DNA of 64,000 bases from positions 310,001-374,000 of the forward strand of contig NZ_CP049989.1 of the NCBI RefSeq assembly GCF_011388215.1, given 5' to 3'. This DNA is from Hydrogenophaga crocea (GTDB taxonomy: Bacteria; Pseudomonadota; Gammaproteobacteria; Burkholderiales; Burkholderiaceae_C). This document shows, piece by piece, positions 12,104 to 19,958 of the stretch (its first letter is position 1; each line of letters begins with the position of its first letter). The position numbers were made by a program, and so were the translations under genes. The notes under the pieces were generated by a model that saw nothing but the letters and a program-made list of their open reading frames with translations, was not told the DNA's origin and searched no databases.

Positions 12104-14020
12104 TTGAACCTTTGGCTGTTGGCCCCTTGTCTGGGGGCGGTGTTGTTGGCGGGTTGTGGGGGAGGCGGCACGGACAGCGCCAAGGCGCCTGCACCTGCGC
12201 CTGCACCCGCACCCGCGCCTGCGCCTGCGCCTGCGCCTGCGCCTGCGCCCGCGCCAGCGCCTGCACCGGCACCGGCACCGGCACCGGCACCGGCACCGGC
12301 ACCATCGTGGGCGTTCTCCGCGGCGGGGCTGCCCGACCGGCAGCTGCGGTTTTCGTGGACCGGGGCCGACAACACGGTGCCTCACTCGATCATGTCTTTC
12401 CGCGAAGACGGCTTCGGGGGGACCCTGTGCGCAGCCCCACCCGGCCCGCTGTCGTGCGACTCGGTCCGCTTCCTCAGCCTGCCCGACGTGTTCGACCTCA
12501 CCTACGTCGGCAAACAATCGCTGTGCCTGGGCAACTGCCCGCCCGACCCCACGCTGGCGGGTGCGGGGGGCCTGCCCGAAGCAGTCGGCGAGGTCACGGC
12601 CGCGGGCATGACCGACACCGCGCAGTTCGGCCAGACGCTGGCCATGGCCGAGAACCTGGTCATGGCGGGGTCGTCGTACAGCGTGCTGGCCGTGGGCGCG
12701 CCGGGCTGGGGCAGCGAACAGGGTGTGGTCAAGCTCTTTCGCCGACCGAGCGCGGGCGGCCGCTGGACCGAATACCAGACGCTGGGCGACAACCTGGGCC
12801 TGAAGGCCGGTGACGGCTTCGGCCGCAGCGTCTCGCTGTCGGCGGACGGCAAATGGCTGGCCGTGGGCGCCCCCGGCGACGACGAACAGAAGACGCCGGT
12901 GTTCGGCACCCAGTTCGCCACCGAGGTCGGCGGCGGCATCGATTCGGGGGCGGTCTACGTCTTCCAGTTCAACGCAGGCACGGCCGCGTGGGCGCCGCAG
13001 GGCAAGCTCAAGGCGGTCAATGCGCGCGCGCACATGGAATACGGCGGCGCGGTCGCCCTGAACGGCGACGGCCGCGTGCTCGCGGTGGGCGCGCCCTTCG
13101 AAGACGGCCTTGCGCGCGGGGTGTATGCGTTCGCCACCACGCCCGCGACCGACGCCACCTACGACGCATCCAGAGACCCGCTGGCCCAGGACACAGGCGC
13201 CGTGTACGTGAACACCCGCACCGGCACCTCGTGGTTTTTCGACAGTTTCATCAAGCCCACGCCGCAAGGGCCCGCGGCGTCCAACACCACGGCCACGGCG
13301 CAGGCCCGCTTCGGCCAGGGCCTGGCGCTGGACCCGGGCGGAACGGTGCTGGCCGTGGGTTCGCCCGGGGCCTCGTGGAACGGCAGCTTCGCGGGCGCGG
13401 TGCAGGTGTTTCGCCAGTCGTCGTCGACCTGGTCGTTCCAGCAGGACCTGGCCTTGCCGTCGTGGACGAGTTCCACCGCGCCCGGCCTGCGCTTCGGCTC
13501 GGCGCTGGCCCTGTCGGCCGACGCCGCGACGCTCGCGGTGGGCGATCCCGAATGGAACAGCCCCGATGGCACGCTGAAGGCGGGCGCCGCGCGCGTGTTC
13601 GCGGCCGACAGCGCCACGGGGGCGTGGGCGCTGCAGCAGACGCTGCAACTGCCCGCCGAGCAGCTGGGCGCGTTCACCCGCTTCGGCAGCAGCCTGGCCC
13701 TGGCCGAGCAACCGGCCACGCAGTACAAGCGGGCGTCGAGCGTGCTGATGGTGGGCGCGATCGAAGACGACAGCGGCATGGCCGGCCTGCAGCGCCCCGA
13801 CGAACTCAAGAGCGACCGCTCGAGCGTGGTGAAGGAGTCGGGCGCGGCCTACCGCTTCCGGCGCCTGCCGGCCCAGACCAACTGGGCGCTGCAGTCCCGC
13901 CTGAAAGCCCCGGTGCCGCGGGTCAACGCCTTCTTCGGCACCTCGGTGCTGATGGACTCGCAGGGGTTCGACACGCTGATCGGCACCCGCGGGGCCAGCG
14001 CCGCGGTCTACGAGTACTGA
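12104..14020 (+). CDS. FG-GAP repeat lipoprotein with Pro-Ala stalk (TTG start)
   Basis: A 638-aa protein starting at TTG, supported by AAGGAG 8 nt upstream and by a complete lipoprotein signal ending in the lipobox LLAGC. Directly after the lipidated Cys comes a Gly/Ser linker, then about 40 residues of alternating Ala-Pro (about 27-68), a rigid spacer that would lift the domain off the membrane. The rest is an FG-GAP propeller with repeats such as FGRSVSLSADGKWLAVGAPG and FGSALALSADAATLAVGDPE. Surface display is inferred. No enzymatic motif was found. Its last 13 bp overlap the end of the convergent P-type ATPase gene. Confidence 0.87.
   Translation: MNLWLLAPCLGAVLLAGCGGGGTDSAKAPAPAPAPAPAPAPAPAPAPAPAPAPAPAPAPAPAPAPAPSWAFSAAGLPDRQLRFSWTGADNTVPHSIMSFREDGFGGTLCAAPPGPLSCDSVRFLSLPDVFDLTYVGKQSLCLGNCPPDPTLAGAGGLPEAVGEVTAAGMTDTAQFGQTLAMAENLVMAGSSYSVLAVGAPGWGSEQGVVKLFRRPSAGGRWTEYQTLGDNLGLKAGDGFGRSVSLSADGKWLAVGAPGDDEQKTPVFGTQFATEVGGGIDSGAVYVFQFNAGTAAWAPQGKLKAVNARAHMEYGGAVALNGDGRVLAVGAPFEDGLARGVYAFATTPATDATYDASRDPLAQDTGAVYVNTRTGTSWFFDSFIKPTPQGPAASNTTATAQARFGQGLALDPGGTVLAVGSPGASWNGSFAGAVQVFRQSSSTWSFQQDLALPSWTSSTAPGLRFGSALALSADAATLAVGDPEWNSPDGTLKAGAARVFAADSATGAWALQQTLQLPAEQLGAFTRFGSSLALAEQPATQYKRASSVLMVGAIEDDSGMAGLQRPDELKSDRSSVVKESGAAYRFRRLPAQTNWALQSRLKAPVPRVNAFFGTSVLMDSQGFDTLIGTRGASAAVYEY
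12185..12303. repeat. In-frame Ala-Pro coding microsatellite
   Basis: About 119 bp of 6-bp units, first GCGCCT/GCACCT/GCACCC variants and then a nearly pure GGCACC run (about 35 bp). It encodes the Ala-Pro stalk of the lipoprotein. As every unit is 6 bp, slippage changes stalk length without shifting frame. Confidence 0.9.
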
Positions 14021-16257
14021 GCGCCCGGCCGCGCCGCGCGCAGCAGGCGCAGGCCGTTGAACACCACGAGCAGGCTCGCGCCCATGTCGGCGAACACCGC
14101 CATCCACATGCTCGCGCCATCGGCCAGCGCGAGCACCAGGAACACCGCCTTGATGCCCAGGGCCAGCGCGATGTTCTGCCACAGCACCGCGTGCGTGCGG
14201 CGCGAAAGGCGGATGGTCTCGGGCAGCTTGCGCAGGTCGTCGTTCATGATGAGCACGTCGGCCGCCTCCATCGCGGTGTCGCTGCCCGCGCCGCCCATGC
14301 CGAAGCCGATGGTGGCGGCGCTGAGCGCGGGGCCGTCGTTGATGCCGTCGCCCACCATGCCCACCGGGCCTTCGGCGCGCAGGGCCTCGATGGCCGCGAG
14401 CTTGTCGTGCGGCAGCAGCGGCGCGCGCACCTCGGTGATGCCCACCTGCTGCGCGATGTGCCGGGCCGTGGCCGCGTTGTCGCCCGTGAGCATCACGGTC
14501 TTCACGCCCAGGGCCTGCAGCGCGGCCACGGCTTCGCGGCTCGTGGCCTTGGCGGTGTCGGCCACGGCGAACAGCGCGAGCACGCCCGAAGGGCCGGCCA
14601 GCAGCGTGACGGTGCGGCCCTGTTGCTCGTGTTCGCGCATCTGCGCCTCGAGTGCGGGCGAGCACTGGTGGCGCTCCTCGATCCAGCGGTGGTTGCCGAG
14701 CACGAACGCGCCGCCGTCCACCTGCCCGGACACGCCGCGGCCCGCCTCGGCGGCGAAGCCGATCACCGGCAACGCGGGCAGCGCCAGCCCCGTGGCGATG
14801 GCCTGCGACACCGGGTGGTCCGAGCGCGCCGCCAGGCTGGCGGCAATGCGCAGCACGGCATCGGCCGAGGGCGTGGCGGTGAGCACCGCCTGCGCCACCA
14901 GGCGTGGCCGGCCTTCGGTGAGCGTGCCGGTCTTGTCCAGCGCCACGGCCTTCAGGCGGCGCGCTTGCTCCAGGTACACACCGCCCTTGATGAGGATGCC
15001 GCGGCGCGCCCCGGCCGCCAGGCCGCTGACCACGGTGACGGGCGTGGAGATCACCAGCGCGCAAGGGCAGGCGATGACCAGCAGCACCAGCGCCTTGTAA
15101 ACGGCGTCCGCCCAAGTCCAGCCCAACAGCAGCGGCGCACCCAGCGCCACCGCGAGCGCAAGCACGAACACCGCGGGCGTGTAGACGGCCGCAAAGCGGT
15201 CGACGAAGCGCTGCATGGGCGCGCGCTGGCCCTGGGCCTGCTCGATCGCGTGGATGGTGCGCGCGAGCACGGTGTCGGCCGCGGGGCGCGTGACCTCGAA
15301 CACCAGTTCGCCGTGCTGGTTGATGGTGCCCGCAAACACCTCGTCGCCCGGGCCTTTGTCCACCGGCAGGCTTTCGCCGGTCACGGGTGATTGGTCGGCC
15401 GCGCTCTGGCCCTCGCGCACGCGGCCATCGAGCGCGAAGCGCTCGCCGGGCTTCACGCGCACGCGCGCGCCCACGGGCACCGCCTTCGCGTCGCGCAAGG
15501 CCCAGGCGCCATCGGCCTGCTGCACCTCGGCCTGCGGCGGCGAGAGCGCGAGCAGCCCCGCAATGGCGTTGCGTGCGCGCTCGACCGAGCGCGCCTCGAT
15601 CAGCTCGGCCAGCGCGTACAGCGCCATGACCATCGCGGCCTCGGGCCATTGCCCGATCAGGAAGGCGCCGGTCACGGCCACCGTCATGAGCGCGTTGATG
15701 TTGAGCTGGCCCTGGCGCAGCGCCGCGGCGCCCTTGCGGAACACGCCGGTGCCCGCGAGCGCGATCGCCAGCGCCGCCGCGCCCATGCCCGCGAGCCGCC
15801 AGGGCCCGGTGTCGGGGCCGAAGAAGTGCATGAGCTCGGACAGCAGCGCCACCGCCAGCGCCGCGACCAGGCGGCCGATCTCGTGGCGTTGCGTGCGCGC
15901 GGTGGCCTCGGCGCTGGGCGGCGCGGTCAGCGTTTCGGTGCGCAGGCCGATGGCCTCGATGGCTTCGACGGCGCGCGGCCAGAGCGCGGGCGGCGCTTCG
16001 ATGCCCAGGGTGCGCGCGGGCAGGTCGAAGCGCAGGCGGCCGATGCCGGCCAGGTCTTCGAGCACGCGGCGCACCTGGGCCTCTTCGGTCGGACAGTCCA
16101 TGGCGGGGATGCGCAGCAGCAGTTCGCCCGGCGCGGCCGCGCGCGCGGCGGTGGGCGCCGCGGTCGCGCCACAGGCCGGCCCGCTGCAGCAGGCAGCGGG
16201 GGTGTGGCCATGATCGTGATCGTGGTGGGCAGGCTGGATGGGGTGCGGGTCGTTCAT
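14008..16257 (-). CDS. cadA: Heavy-metal translocating P-type ATPase (Cd/Pb/Zn exporter)
   Basis: A 749-aa P1B-type ATPase that exports soft divalent metals across the inner membrane. The N-terminus is metal-rich: a His/Asp cluster (HHDHDHGH, 11-18), CC and a later Cys, then an HMA-like domain with MDCPTEE (Cys55-Glu58). The membrane core has the CPC motif in VIACPCALVIS; the catalytic loop has DKTGT (phosphorylated Asp), SDHPVS and GDGINDGPAL. CPC plus the acidic N-terminal motif fits the Zn/Cd/Pb subgroup rather than copper. It is divergent from the MerR regulator with a MerR-type promoter between. The start ATG (MNDPHPIQ) lies 24 bp downstream of the -10. Confidence 0.94.
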   Translation of the reverse strand: MNDPHPIQPAHHDHDHGHTPAACCSGPACGATAAPTAARAAAPGELLLRIPAMDCPTEEAQVRRVLEDLAGIGRLRFDLPARTLGIEAPPALWPRAVEAIEAIGLRTETLTAPPSAEATARTQRHEIGRLVAALAVALLSELMHFFGPDTGPWRLAGMGAAALAIALAGTGVFRKGAAALRQGQLNINALMTVAVTGAFLIGQWPEAAMVMALYALAELIEARSVERARNAIAGLLALSPPQAEVQQADGAWALRDAKAVPVGARVRVKPGERFALDGRVREGQSAADQSPVTGESLPVDKGPGDEVFAGTINQHGELVFEVTRPAADTVLARTIHAIEQAQGQRAPMQRFVDRFAAVYTPAVFVLALAVALGAPLLLGWTWADAVYKALVLLVIACPCALVISTPVTVVSGLAAGARRGILIKGGVYLEQARRLKAVALDKTGTLTEGRPRLVAQAVLTATPSADAVLRIAASLAARSDHPVSQAIATGLALPALPVIGFAAEAGRGVSGQVDGGAFVLGNHRWIEERHQCSPALEAQMREHEQQGRTVTLLAGPSGVLALFAVADTAKATSREAVAALQALGVKTVMLTGDNAATARHIAQQVGITEVRAPLLPHDKLAAIEALRAEGPVGMVGDGINDGPALSAATIGFGMGGAGSDTAMEAADVLIMNDDLRKLPETIRLSRRTHAVLWQNIALALGIKAVFLVLALADGASMWMAVFADMGASLLVVFNGLRLLRAARPGAQYS

Positions 16258-16281
16258 GAAGGCGTTCCAGGGGTTGCGGGT

Positions 16282-16312
16282 ATTGCAATCCCTGAAGCAG
16301 CTACAGGGTCAA
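16282..16312 (-). promoter_or_regulatory. MerR-type promoter/operator of the metal ATPase gene
   Basis: On the minus strand: -35 TTGACC (16307-16312), -10 TGCAAT (16282-16287), spacer 19 bp. The spacer is longer than optimal, as in promoters that MerR proteins activate by DNA distortion. The spacer and -35 contain the inverted repeat CCCTGTAG/CTTCAGGG (16290-16308, 7/8 paired), matching CadR/PbrR-type operators. Confidence 0.9.
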
Positions 16313-16350
16313 GCCCCTACACTGCGGGCCGTCATTGCCCGGAGCCGCCC

Positions 16351-16806
16351 ATGAAGATCGGTGACCTTGCCAAGGCCTCGTCCACCCCCGTCGAGACCAT
16401 CCGCTACTACGAGCGCCAGGGGCTGATGCCCATGCCCGCGCGCAGCGAGGGCAACTTCCGCGTCTACGAGGCGTCGCACCTCGAGCGGTTGCAGTTCATC
16501 CGCCATTGCCGCGGGCTGGACATGTCGCTCGACGAGGTGCGCGAGCTGCTGCGCTTTCGCGATGCGCCCGAGAGCGATTGCGGCGACGTGAACGCGCTGC
16601 TCGACGCGCACATCGGCCACGTGAGCACGCGCATCCGCGAGCTGCGCGCGCTCGAGCGCCAGCTCAAGGAACTGCGCCAGCGCTGCACCGACGCGCGATC
16701 GGCCGACCGCTGCGGCATCCTGCACGGCCTGTCGGCCGCGGCGCAAGAAAAAACGCCCGTGGGCACCAAGGCCCACGGGCATCTTCGTTCGGTTCACGCG
16801 CACTGA
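16351..16806 (+). CDS. cadR: MerR-family Cd(II)/Pb(II)-responsive regulator
   Basis: A 151-aa MerR-type metal sensor. It has the N-terminal winged helix (MKIGDLAKASSTPVETIRYY), a coiled dimerisation helix and Cys77, Cys112 and Cys121, the positions used by CadR/PbrR proteins to bind Cd or Pb. It should activate the divergent ATPase through the 19-bp-spacer promoter. Oddity: the last ~20 residues (from about 132) are encoded by a perfect 10-bp hairpin with a 6-A run that looks like the terminator of the convergent fccAB operon. It ends 17 bp from fccB. Confidence 0.93.
   Translation: MKIGDLAKASSTPVETIRYYERQGLMPMPARSEGNFRVYEASHLERLQFIRHCRGLDMSLDEVRELLRFRDAPESDCGDVNALLDAHIGHVSTRIRELRALERQLKELRQRCTDARSADRCGILHGLSAAAQEKTPVGTKAHGHLRSVHAH
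16748..16780 (-). terminator. Intrinsic terminator of fccAB, inside the cadR 3' end
   Basis: A 10-bp perfect stem (16755-16764 with 16771-16780) and 6-nt loop, followed on the minus strand by six T (16748-16753). It lies 44 bp past the fccB stop codon. On the plus strand the T-tract is weak (ATCTTCGTT). Confidence 0.85.
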
Positions 16807-16823
16807 GCCGCGCGGCGCGCGCG

Positions 16824-18104
16824 TCAGGCCAGCATGTCGGCCCAGATGTTGTTCGCCCAGCCCAGGGCGTAGGCGCCCTCGAGCTCGCTGGCCGCGCTCG
16901 ACAGACCGCCCGAGCCCGGCACCGTGACCATGGTCTTCTGGGCCGCGTCGTAGCGGTGCACGCTGGCCACGTGCACCACCTCTTTGGCGGTGACGAAGCT
17001 GTAGCAGGTGTTCGCGTACAGCGGCTGCTGCGGCGGCTCCTTGCCCTGCAGCAGCGACACCACCGCGGCCGCACAGGTCTTGCCGTGCTGGTTCGCCATG
17101 TGGCCCGACTTGGGCATGGCCGGCGCGATCTGGATCGCGTCGCCGAGCACGTGGATGTTCTTCGCGGCCTTCGATTCGAAGGTCAGGAAGTCGACCTCGC
17201 ACCAGCGCGCGTTGGCCGTGGCCAGGCCGCTCTTGACCGCGATGGCACCGGCGCGCATGTCGGGCAGCACGTTGGCCACGCCGGCCTTGAAGTCGTCGTT
17301 GAACTCGAACTTCAGGGTGTTGGTGGCGGCGTCCACGTCGACCAGCTTGTGCTTGGGGCGGTACTCGATCAGGCCCTTGTAGTGATCGCTCCAGGCCTTG
17401 AGGAACAGGCCCTTCTTCGAGGTGATGTCGTCGTTGGCGTCGAAGATGACCACCTTGCTTTTCGGCTTGGCGACCTTGAAGTAGCTGGCCACCATGCAGG
17501 CCCGCTCGTAAGGGCCGGGGGGGCAGCGGTAGGGCGCGAGCGGGATGGCCAGCGCGTAGGTGCCGCCGTCGGGCAGGGCCTTGAGCTGCTCGTGCAGCGC
17601 CGCGGTCTGCGGGCCGGCCTTCCAGGCATGCAGCACCTTGTCCTGCGCGCCCGCCTTGTTCATGCCGGGCAGGGTGTTCCACATGAAGTCGATGCCGGGC
17701 GACAGGATCAGGCGGTCGTAGGGCAGGGTGGCGCCGCTGGCGAGCTTCACCGTGCGCTTCTCGGCGTCGATGCTCTCGACCATGTCGCGCACCACCTTCA
17801 CGCCGTGGCGCCTGGCCAGGTTGTCGTAAGGCACGGTGATGTCGGCCAGGGTCTTGTGGCCGCCCACCACCAGGTTGCTGAGCGGGCAGGACACGAAGTT
17901 GGCATTGGGCTCGACCAGGGTCACGTCGATGCCGTTGTCGGAGAACAGGCGAACGTACTTGGCCGCGGTGGCGCCACCGTAGCCACCGCCCACCACCACC
18001 ACCTGGGGCCGCTTGCCCCCGATCGAGGCGCAGCCCGTGAGCAGGCCCAGGCCCGCGACCGCGGAGCCCGCGCCCAGCGTCTGTACGAATTGACGGCGTT
18101 GCAT
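16824..18104 (-). CDS. fccB: Sulfide dehydrogenase (flavocytochrome c) flavoprotein subunit
   Basis: The FAD subunit (426 aa, SoxF/FccB type) that oxidises sulfide and passes electrons to its cytochrome partner in the periplasm. The N-terminus has a twin-arginine motif (RRQFVQ) and hydrophobic stretch ending in LLTGC, a possible lipobox (Cys25). Then come the FAD-binding VVVVGGGYGGATAAK (35-49), the redox Cys pair regions PYRCPPGP and YANTCYS, and the typical FCSD C-terminal domain. It follows the cytochrome gene by 11 bp, forming an fccAB pair divergent from soxC. The GC content and order fit an integral part of the sulfur island. Confidence 0.93.
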   Translation of the reverse strand: MQRRQFVQTLGAGSAVAGLGLLTGCASIGGKRPQVVVVGGGYGGATAAKYVRLFSDNGIDVTLVEPNANFVSCPLSNLVVGGHKTLADITVPYDNLARRHGVKVVRDMVESIDAEKRTVKLASGATLPYDRLILSPGIDFMWNTLPGMNKAGAQDKVLHAWKAGPQTAALHEQLKALPDGGTYALAIPLAPYRCPPGPYERACMVASYFKVAKPKSKVVIFDANDDITSKKGLFLKAWSDHYKGLIEYRPKHKLVDVDAATNTLKFEFNDDFKAGVANVLPDMRAGAIAVKSGLATANARWCEVDFLTFESKAAKNIHVLGDAIQIAPAMPKSGHMANQHGKTCAAAVVSLLQGKEPPQQPLYANTCYSFVTAKEVVHVASVHRYDAAQKTMVTVPGSGGLSSAASELEGAYALGWANNIWADMLA

Positions 18105-18115
18105 GCTGGGGCTCC

Positions 18116-18418
18116 TCACTTTTTCTGGGCCGCGAAGTAGGCGGCGATCTGGGCGAGCTGCTCGTCGGAATACCCCTTGGAGAGCTGGTGCATGATGGTC
18201 GCGGGCCGCTGGCCGTTCTTGAAGGCCAGCAACTGCTGCTGCAGTTCGTTCTTGTCGCGGCCGGCGAGACCGATCATGCCGGGTTCGGCACGGCCGTTGG
18301 TGCCGTGGCAGTTGGCGCAGGCGGCGGCCCAGACCTTGACCTGATCGACCTGGGCTTGCGCGCTGAACGCGCTCGCCAGCAGCGCCGCGGCGGCCAGCCA
18401 TCTCCTCGTGTTTCGCAT
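18116..18418 (-). CDS. fccA: Small class I c-type cytochrome, partner of the sulfide dehydrogenase
   Basis: A 100-aa periplasmic monoheme cytochrome: Sec signal (1-23, ending SAQAQ), heme site CANCH (Cys34, Cys37, His38), a possible distal Met in the ATIMHQLSKGYS region and a terminal helix of the cytochrome c fold. It is directly upstream of the flavoprotein and should receive its electrons. It is shorter than diheme FccA/SoxE proteins; the shortness and single heme are seen directly. The start ATG follows a weak AGAC; the longer open frame upstream lacks a signal peptide, so it was rejected. Confidence 0.92.
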   Translation of the reverse strand: MRNTRRWLAAAALLASAFSAQAQVDQVKVWAAACANCHGTNGRAEPGMIGLAGRDKNELQQQLLAFKNGQRPATIMHQLSKGYSDEQLAQIAAYFAAQKK

Positions 18419-18607
18419 GGTTGTCTCCGATTGCGGGGTGGGGGAAGGTGCATCCAAAACTGTAGCAGCGCCGGGCGCCGTGCCCGCCGGCCTCCGCATT
18501 GGAAAACGGAAGTGCGGTCGCCGGGTGAAGGGTTTTTACCAATCCGAATATCAGCACATAACGATAGATTTGCGCACTCGGATCCAAGCATCACAGGGAA
18601 CACGACC
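18419..18607. promoter_or_regulatory. Divergent fccAB / soxC promoter region
   Basis: A 189-bp region between two divergent sulfur-oxidation operons. The part from 18530 to 18600 is clearly AT-richer than its surroundings. A possible rightward promoter is TTTACC (18535-18540), 16 bp, CATAAC (18557-18562). A short inverted repeat ATCCGA/TCGGAT (18542-18547, 18578-18583) flanks it and could be a regulator site (SoxR-like control is known for sox genes). These assignments are weak. Confidence 0.4.
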
Positions 18608-19948
18608 GTGTCGAACGTTTTCGATCACACCATCGGCCGGGTGCGGCCCGCGCCGGAGAACCACCTCGGCGCCGAACAGATGGAGCAGGCGCGCAAGGCG
18701 CGGCGCAGCTTCATGGGCAAGGCGCTGGCCATGGGCGCGGGCGCGATCGCGGCCGGCCAGGCCACGCGGGCCCGCGCGGCCGAAGGCGACCCGGCCATTC
18801 TCGAACTGCCCGAGCACACGCGCGGCCTGGGCCGGCCCGTGGCCGAGCGGCCCTACGGCCTGCCGAGCCAGTGGGAAGCCAACCTGCAACGCCGCGAGAG
18901 CCCGGGCCTCACGCGCGTACCGCAGGCCTCGGTGAGCTTCACGCCGCTGCAGGGCCTGTTCGGCATCATCACGCCCAGCGGGCTGCACTTCGAGCGCCAC
19001 CACCAGGGCTGGTGGGACATCGACCCGAGCAAGCACCGCCTGATGGTGCACGGCCTGGTCAAGCGCTCGCGCGTGTTCACCATGGACGAGCTGATGCGCC
19101 TGCCCAGTGTCTCGCGCATCCACTTCATCGAATGCGGCGCGAACTCGGCGCCCGAGTGGGGCAACGTGGCCCTGCCCACGGTGCAGTACACGCACGGCAT
19201 GGTGAGCTGCTCGGAGTTCACCGGCGTGCTGCTGTCCACGCTGCTCGACATGTGCGGCATCGACCGCAAGACCGCGAAGTTCGTGCTCGCCGAGGGCGCG
19301 GACGGCTCCTCGATGACGCGCACCATAGCCATCGAACGCGCCCTGGACGACTGCATCGTGGCCTGGGGCATGAACGGCGAGATGCTGCGCCCCGAGAACG
19401 GCTACCCGCTGCGCCTTGTGGTGCCGGGCGTGCAGGGCGTGAGCTGGGTGAAGTACCTGCGCCGCATCGAGGTGGGCGACCAGAAATGGGCCACCAAGGA
19501 CGAGGCCGTGCACTACATCGACCTCATGCCCGACGGCACCCACCGCCAGTACACCGGCATCCAGGAGTGCAAGAGCGTGATCACCACGCCCTCGGGCGGG
19601 CAGATGCTGCTCGACAAGGGCTTCTACAACGTGAGCGGCCTGGCGTGGTCGGGCCGCGGCCGCATCCAGCGCGTCGACGTGAGCGTCGACGGCGGGCGCA
19701 ACTGGCGCACCGCGCGGCTCGAAGGCCCGGTGCTCGACAAGGCGCTGGCGCGCTTCAACATCGACTGGGTCTGGGACGGCAAGCCCGCGATCCTGCAAAG
19801 CCGGGCCATCGACAGCACGGGCTACGTGCAACCCAAGATCAACCAGCTGCGCGCGGTGCGCGGCACGCGCTCGATCTACCACCAGAACGCCATCCAGTCG
19901 TGGCGCGTGGCCGAGAGCGGCGAAGTGTTCAACGTTCAGGTGTATTGA
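18608..19948 (+). CDS. soxC: Sulfite dehydrogenase / sulfane dehydrogenase molybdoprotein SoxC
   Basis: The molybdenum subunit (446 aa) of Sox(CD)2, which removes six electrons from SoxY-bound sulfane sulfur. Tat motif ARRSFMGKAL (about 31-40) followed by AMGAGAIAAGQATRARAA. The sulfite-oxidase fold has the Mo-ligand Cys176 in HFIECGANSAPEW and the C-terminal dimerisation domain (VDVSVDGGRNWRTARL). Start: GTG at 18608 with AGGGA upstream, giving VSNVFDHTIGRVRP; a later ATG (18680) would still keep the Tat motif. soxD starts 10 bp after the stop. Confidence 0.95.
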   Translation: MSNVFDHTIGRVRPAPENHLGAEQMEQARKARRSFMGKALAMGAGAIAAGQATRARAAEGDPAILELPEHTRGLGRPVAERPYGLPSQWEANLQRRESPGLTRVPQASVSFTPLQGLFGIITPSGLHFERHHQGWWDIDPSKHRLMVHGLVKRSRVFTMDELMRLPSVSRIHFIECGANSAPEWGNVALPTVQYTHGMVSCSEFTGVLLSTLLDMCGIDRKTAKFVLAEGADGSSMTRTIAIERALDDCIVAWGMNGEMLRPENGYPLRLVVPGVQGVSWVKYLRRIEVGDQKWATKDEAVHYIDLMPDGTHRQYTGIQECKSVITTPSGGQMLLDKGFYNVSGLAWSGRGRIQRVDVSVDGGRNWRTARLEGPVLDKALARFNIDWVWDGKPAILQSRAIDSTGYVQPKINQLRAVRGTRSIYHQNAIQSWRVAESGEVFNVQVY

Positions 19949-19958
19949 GGTCCGCCCC

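Noticed and set aside
12185..12303. CRISPR array or tandem repeat outside a gene
   Set aside because: Units are 6 bp without spacers and translate to Ala-Pro in an intact lipoprotein frame.
10886..16288. 1,800-codon open frame on the minus strand
   Set aside because: A GC-rich shadow lying opposite the two FG-GAP genes and overlapping the P-type ATPase in another frame; Arg/Ala/Gly/His-rich without any domain.
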